This document shows positions 22,308-25,590 of a DNA stretch of 25,590 nucleotides, piece by piece. The translations under genes and the position numbers were made by a program. The stretch's first letter is position 1; every line of letters starts with the position of its first letter. Origin of the DNA: Nitrosopelagicus sp964511265 (GTDB taxonomy: Archaea; Thermoproteota; Nitrososphaeria; Nitrososphaerales; Nitrosopumilaceae); the NCBI GenBank assembly GCA_964511265.1, contig CAZEES010000019.1, positions 1-25,590 of the forward strand. The letters run 5' to 3'. The notes under the pieces were generated by a model, which worked only from the letters and a program-made list of their open reading frames with translations, ran no database searches and was not told where the DNA came from.

Positions 22308-22709
22308 ATGCCCGATTCTGTGTATGATCCAAGATGTGCAGAGATCCAACATCATGATGGTGTAAGGTTTGCTGCAATCATTAATCATGATGGTAAAAAA
22401 ATTGCAGGAGGCTTCACTGAAGGTGTAACTCCGTATGAAGGTGATGAAGAAAAACTACATGATTTTTACAAATTTGCATTATCTGTTTCTCTAAGAACTG
22501 ATGCATTAAACAATTCCCTTGGCGCATTAAATTACATTGCATCGCGACGTGATAAGGTAATCTTGATTAGTTTTCCATTTCCTGTTACTACTAACATACT
22601 TTTAATTTCTGCCGAACCTGGTCTTGATATTGAAAAACTGGCAGAAAGTGTAGTCCATATATTCTCTGATGACTCGTCTGGATTTACAAAAACCCTTGCT
22701 GACGACTAG
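22308..22709 (+). CDS. Small DUF6659-like thaumarchaeal protein (copy 2)
   Basis: A 133-residue soluble protein. The core RFAAIINHDGKKIAGGFTEG and the C-terminal pattern KVILISFPFPVTTNILLISAEP, then an amphipathic helix, match the arrangement of the protein at 1532-1903, so the two look like distant paralogues of the DUF6659-type family (family name from memory). The alternating strands suggest a roadblock/profilin-like fold, but no function is established. The ATG at 22308 has TATA-like AATTATATACC at 22278-22288, centred about 25 bp upstream, consistent with a leaderless mRNA. It overlaps the convergent nitroreductase gene by 4 bp. Confidence 0.78.
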   Translation: MPDSVYDPRCAEIQHHDGVRFAAIINHDGKKIAGGFTEGVTPYEGDEEKLHDFYKFALSVSLRTDALNNSLGALNYIASRRDKVILISFPFPVTTNILLISAEPGLDIEKLAESVVHIFSDDSSGFTKTLADD

Positions 22710-23359
22710 TCTTTTTTCTCTACCACATGAATGAGTTCTTTTAGTTGTCTCCGTAATTTTGCAGGTCTTTTCTTAATTGGATATCCAATAGATAGTATTG
22801 ATGTAGGTCTAAGTTCTGTTCCTATAATCTCCTTTACTTTTTCTTCCTCAAACATTCCAATCCATATGCTACTTAGTCCCAATGCAGATGCAGCCAACTG
22901 TGAATATGCTGCAGCAAGTGTAGCATCTTGAATTGAGAATTTCATGATAACCTTTTGAGGAAATTCAAGTTTTACTCTTGACGGATTCATGCAAAAAACC
23001 AGTACTAACGGTGCATTTACGTAGGATTGGTTGTTTGAGGCCTTGGCAAGTTCTTCTTTCACATCTTTGTCATTTATGTAAAAAATCTCAAATCCCTGAA
23101 AGTTTCCTGCAGTGGGTGCTGTGTCTGCAGCAGCCAAAATCTTGTCAATCTTCCATTTCTCTACTGGGTTTTTAGAAAACTTTCGAGTTGATCTTCTAGT
23201 TGCCATAACATTGAAAATATCTGTGTTAATCTTCTTTTTTGGACGTTCTTTTAGAATGTTGGATAACAGTCCTAGTCTTGTCGTTAAATCTTCATTTGCC
23301 TCTTCCTTTGGCTCAAACCCTTTGGGCCATGAGGGCTTACTGTCTATCTTCTTGTCCAT
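22706..23359 (-). CDS. Nitroreductase-family flavoprotein
   Basis: A 217-residue FMN-dependent oxidoreductase of the nitroreductase family, which covers NAD(P)H-dependent reduction of nitro compounds, quinones and flavins. The FMN-binding start is ATRRSTRKFSKNPVEKWKIDKILAAA (about residues 52-77) followed by APTAGNFQGFEIF; the C-terminal part has LAASALGLSSIWIGMF and the strand ILSIGYPIKKRPA. About 45 hydrophilic residues precede the core. It lies 34 bp downstream of the aminotransferase gene on the same strand and may share its transcript. The natural substrate cannot be read from sequence. Confidence 0.9.
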   Translation of the reverse strand: MDKKIDSKPSWPKGFEPKEEANEDLTTRLGLLSNILKERPKKKINTDIFNVMATRRSTRKFSKNPVEKWKIDKILAAADTAPTAGNFQGFEIFYINDKDVKEELAKASNNQSYVNAPLVLVFCMNPSRVKLEFPQKVIMKFSIQDATLAAAYSQLAASALGLSSIWIGMFEEEKVKEIIGTELRPTSILSIGYPIKKRPAKLRRQLKELIHVVEKKD

Positions 23360-23393
23360 ACTCTCTCTTTAATTCTTTAGATAAAAAATTTCC

Positions 23394-24707
23394 CTATCTC
23401 TTAAAATTCGATACAAAACTTTCTGTTGCCTTTTTCATATCTTTAACATCTGATGTGGAATGTGCATCTGAAAACGCACCTAATTTACCTGGCAAAAAGA
23501 AGATTCCATCCTTTGCAATCATCTCAAAATGATACTTGAATAGCTTTGCTGAATCACATTTTGCTGCATCTGTTGCATTGTTAATCTCTGTTACTCCATT
23601 TCTAGGAAAGTGTGTCATGAATAATGATCCTTTTCCTGTAACTATCACATCATTAGAAAAAATTTTTCTAAGCATCTTTGTTGAATCTCTTCCCAGTCTG
23701 TCCAATTTCTTGTAAAGTATATTTTTCTTATTTTTCAAAATATCAAGTGTTGAATCTCCTGCTATCATTGTTAATGGATTTGCAGCAAATGTTCCGCCTC
23801 CAATGTATGTTCTACTCTTCTTAGAGTTGACGGATGTATTAGCATGTTCCATAATTTCGTCTTTCCCGCAAATCACTCCAATTGGAAATCCTCCCCCAAC
23901 AATTTTTCCAAGTGTCACGATATCTGGGTCAAGTTTCATTTTTGGATAAATGCATCCATATCTAAATCGAAATCCTGTGACAATCTCATCTAGCATAAAC
24001 ATTGCATTATTTGCTTTTACCATTTCTTGTATGCCTCTAAGATATTCTTGTGTTGCAGGAATTGCTCCACCTCCTCCTAAAACTGGTTCAATCAAAACTC
24101 CTGCCAAATCGTTCTTTACTGACTTTAAAATACTCAATGATTCTTCCAAGTTGTTCAGTGGTAATGATATGATATGTTCCTCATCAGTTAATCCCTGACT
24201 CTCTGAAACATCAAATGGCCAGTTCACTGTCTTTAGTAAATCTGTTGTATATCCGTGCCATCCTCCGTCAATTTTTGCAATAATTTTTTTCCCTGTAACT
24301 GCACGCGCTAGTCTAACTGAATACATTGTAGCCTCTGTTCCCGTTGACACATAACGAATTTTCTCTGCTACTGGAACTGCTTTTGAAATTTTCTCAGAAA
24401 GTGAAATTGCATTTTGATTTGATGTTCCATGCATCCATCCTTTTTTCAATTGCTCTACTGCTCTCTTCTGAATCTGCTTTTGTGCATGTCCCAAAATTAA
24501 ACTCCAATGCCCCATCCAATAATCTACATACTTGTTAGAATCAACATCTTTGAGAAATTTACCTTCTGCAGATTCTGTGACAAATGGATATGGTTCAAAG
24601 AATCTGATATTATGATGTACTCCGTTCACATGAACTTTCTTTGCTTTCGAAAAATACTTTGCAGATTTCTTTGTCTTTTTTTTGTAAATTTCTTGAGTGC
24701 TAGTCAT
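23394..24707 (-). CDS. Class III aminotransferase, glutamate-1-semialdehyde aminomutase-like
   Basis: PLP-dependent enzyme of 437 residues close to glutamate-1-semialdehyde 2,1-aminomutase (HemL). Visible motifs are the phosphate-binding STGTEATMYSVRLARA (121-136), GGWHGYT near 148-154 (H151), MLDEIVTGFR with D240 (PLP ring nitrogen), and TLGKIVGGGFPIG with the Schiff-base Lys268. Compared with typical HemL, the HG loop reads GGWHGY rather than GCYHGH, and the loop before ANPLTMIAG carries an extra GGG, so it may be a paralogue acting on a different amino substrate. The ATG at 24705-24707 has a minus-strand TATA-like element at 24732-24740, about 29 bp upstream. It is divergent from the rRNA operon. 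Confidence 0.87.
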   Translation of the reverse strand: MTSTQEIYKKKTKKSAKYFSKAKKVHVNGVHHNIRFFEPYPFVTESAEGKFLKDVDSNKYVDYWMGHWSLILGHAQKQIQKRAVEQLKKGWMHGTSNQNAISLSEKISKAVPVAEKIRYVSTGTEATMYSVRLARAVTGKKIIAKIDGGWHGYTTDLLKTVNWPFDVSESQGLTDEEHIISLPLNNLEESLSILKSVKNDLAGVLIEPVLGGGGAIPATQEYLRGIQEMVKANNAMFMLDEIVTGFRFRYGCIYPKMKLDPDIVTLGKIVGGGFPIGVICGKDEIMEHANTSVNSKKSRTYIGGGTFAANPLTMIAGDSTLDILKNKKNILYKKLDRLGRDSTKMLRKIFSNDVIVTGKGSLFMTHFPRNGVTEINNATDAAKCDSAKLFKYHFEMIAKDGIFFLPGKLGAFSDAHSTSDVKDMKKATESFVSNFKR

Positions 24708-25013
24708 CTTCTATCTGTTTTTTCTCACATCGTTATATTACTGATCGCCAAAAATGGTCATTCACGCCTGTTTTCTGAATGGTTTATAAGGTCTCCTGAA
24801 ACTCAAATTTTCGCATACGTAACGCTTTGGCGGCGCCTGTAATGAAGTATGGCAACATGCCAGTTTGTGATTTGTAGGCCTCCAGTTACGCATACAAAAT
24901 GAGGATCTGATCATAAGATCAAATCTGAGATGTGAAGATTATGTGCATTCCGTTAATTCCAATAATAGAAATTAGTTGTGCAAAAAATGTACTTTGAAAA
25001 TAAAATAATATAG
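24708..25013 (+). promoter_or_regulatory. Divergent gap: rRNA operon promoter and leader
   Basis: No gene visible in this 306-bp gap. TTTATAAG at 24783-24790 is the likely rRNA TATA box, giving a start near 24812. The leader contains nested pairable segments: CGTAAC (24818-24823) with GTTACG (24885-24890), TGG (24828-24830) with CCA (24882-24884), GCCT (24835-24838) with AGGC (24876-24879), and TGGCA-ACA-TGCCA (24850-24862). A further hairpin lies at 24904-24925 (TGATC-ATAA-GATCA core). The part nearer the 16S may pair with sequence downstream of the gene in the processing stem, which is outside the window. Confidence 0.7.
24783..24790 (+). promoter_or_regulatory. TATA box of the 16S-led rRNA operon
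   Basis: TTTATAAG is the best TATA match on the plus strand between the aminotransferase start and the 16S gene, and the foldable leader begins about 25 bp downstream of it. Confidence 0.6.
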
Positions 25014-25590
25014 AATCCGTTTGATCCTGACGGACCTGACTGCTATCAGATTGATACTAAGCCATGTTAGTCATTGTAGTAATACAAGGCAGACGGCTCA
25101 GTAACACGTAGTCAACCTAACTTATGGACGGGGATAACCTCGGGAAACTGAGAATAATACCCGATAGGTCATAATGCCTGGAATGGTTTATGGCTCAAAT
25201 GATTTATCGCCGTAGGATGGGACTGCGAGCTATCAGCTTGTTGGTGAGGTAATGGCCCACCAAGGCTATTACAGCTACGGGCTCTGAGAGGAGTAGCCCG
25301 GNNNNNNNNNNGGTACTGAGACAAGGACCCAGGCCCTATGGGCGCAGCAGGCGAGAAAACTTTGCAATGCGCGAAAGCTCGACAAGGTTAATCTGAGTGG
25401 TTCCTGCTAAAGGAACCTTTTGTTAGTCGTAGAACCACTGATGAATAAGGGGTGGGCAAGTTCTGGTGTCAGCCGCCGCGGTAAAACCAGCACCTCAAGT
25501 GGTCAGGATGATTATTGGGCCTAAAGCATCCGTAGCCTGTTCTGTAAGTTTTCGGTTAAATCCATAAGCTCAACTTATGGGCTGCCGAAA
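25014..25590 (+). rRNA. 16S rRNA, 5' part (3' end beyond window), with internal gap
   Basis: The sequence from AATCCGTTTGATCCTGACGG onward is the 5' end of a thaumarchaeal (Marine Group I) small-subunit rRNA. Conserved landmarks include GACGGCTCAGTAACACG, TATGGACGGGGATAACCTCG, GCCGTAGGATGGGACTGCG, CAGCCGCCGCGGTAAAACC (the 519 region) and GATTATTGGGCCTAAAGC. The gene is cut by the window edge at about 40% of full length. It contains ten Ns at 25302-25311, where I would expect only about five bases, and several departures from sites I remember as conserved: ACAAGGACCC where ACACGGACCC is expected, and GGGCGCAGCAG where GGGGCGCAGCAG is expected. Comparison is from memory. The exact mature 5' end may differ by a few bases. 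Confidence 0.97.
25302..25311. other. Run of ten Ns (assembly gap) inside 16S rRNA
   Basis: Ten undetermined bases follow GAGTAGCCCGG and precede GGTACTGAG. In related 16S genes about five bases separate these blocks, so the run is a scaffold placeholder and not a measured length. Confidence 0.95.

Noticed and set aside
25302..25311. Ten-base insertion in 16S rRNA as a biological feature
   Set aside because: The bases are Ns, a scaffold placeholder, so no length or sequence can be claimed.

Overview
The window looks like a scaffold piece from a marine ammonia-oxidising archaeon of the Nitrosopumilus type (Thaumarchaeota/Nitrososphaerota). Signs of this are the low GC content (about one third by eye), the Marine Group I-like 5' half of a 16S rRNA gene at the right edge, a coenzyme F420 gene (cofE), an archaeal Thi4, several small proteins that look Thaumarchaea-specific, and TATA-like boxes 21-31 bp upstream of most start codons, which suggests mostly leaderless mRNAs. 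A run of ten Ns inside the 16S gene shows this is a draft or metagenome assembly.

Layout. 1-2186: proS (minus, last few codons missing), a small DUF6659-like protein, and a Cys-rich small protein. 2257-4972: a SerB-type phosphatase, cofE, a PHP-domain phosphoesterase and a TusA-like sulfur carrier, all plus strand. 4975-7642: a minus-strand operon thi4 - unknown 264-aa protein - trxB. 7809-10405: a siroheme sulfite/nitrite reductase coupled by an ATGA overlap to a two-domain rhodanese, then a 68-aa protein. 10652-13139: a TPR protein and, divergently, a collagen-like protein with 86 unbroken Gly-X-Y triplets. 13144-14955: a family 4 uracil-DNA glycosylase with an extra zinc ribbon, then two tiny membrane proteins bracketed by an imperfect 21-bp direct repeat, and a possible 49-aa minus-strand ORF. 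14956-18297: a PIN-less version of the archaeal PIN-ATPase-KH family, an MntR-type regulator with all Mn ligands, a small membrane protein, a membrane-anchored DUF192 protein and an unknown 111-aa protein. 18588-21300: a phnD-phnC-phnE transporter with nearly the same palindrome upstream of phnD and of phnC. 21427-22159: three tightly spaced small genes, the last only 38 codons. 22308-24707: a second DUF6659-like protein, a nitroreductase and a GSAM-like class III aminotransferase. 24783-25590: rRNA promoter, a foldable leader and the 16S 5' half.

How the genes fit together. 4730-10405 is rich in sulfur and thiol chemistry: TusA, thioredoxin reductase, Thi4 (which keeps the sulfur-donor Cys), sulfite/nitrite reductase and rhodanese. 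This suggests a sulfur assimilation and delivery neighbourhood around thiamine biosynthesis. The phn block is a separate phosphorus uptake unit with its own apparent operator. The most unusual items are the collagen-like protein, the paired phn palindromes, the Cys-type Thi4 operon, the PIN-less ATPase-KH protein and the damaged or divergent 16S segment.
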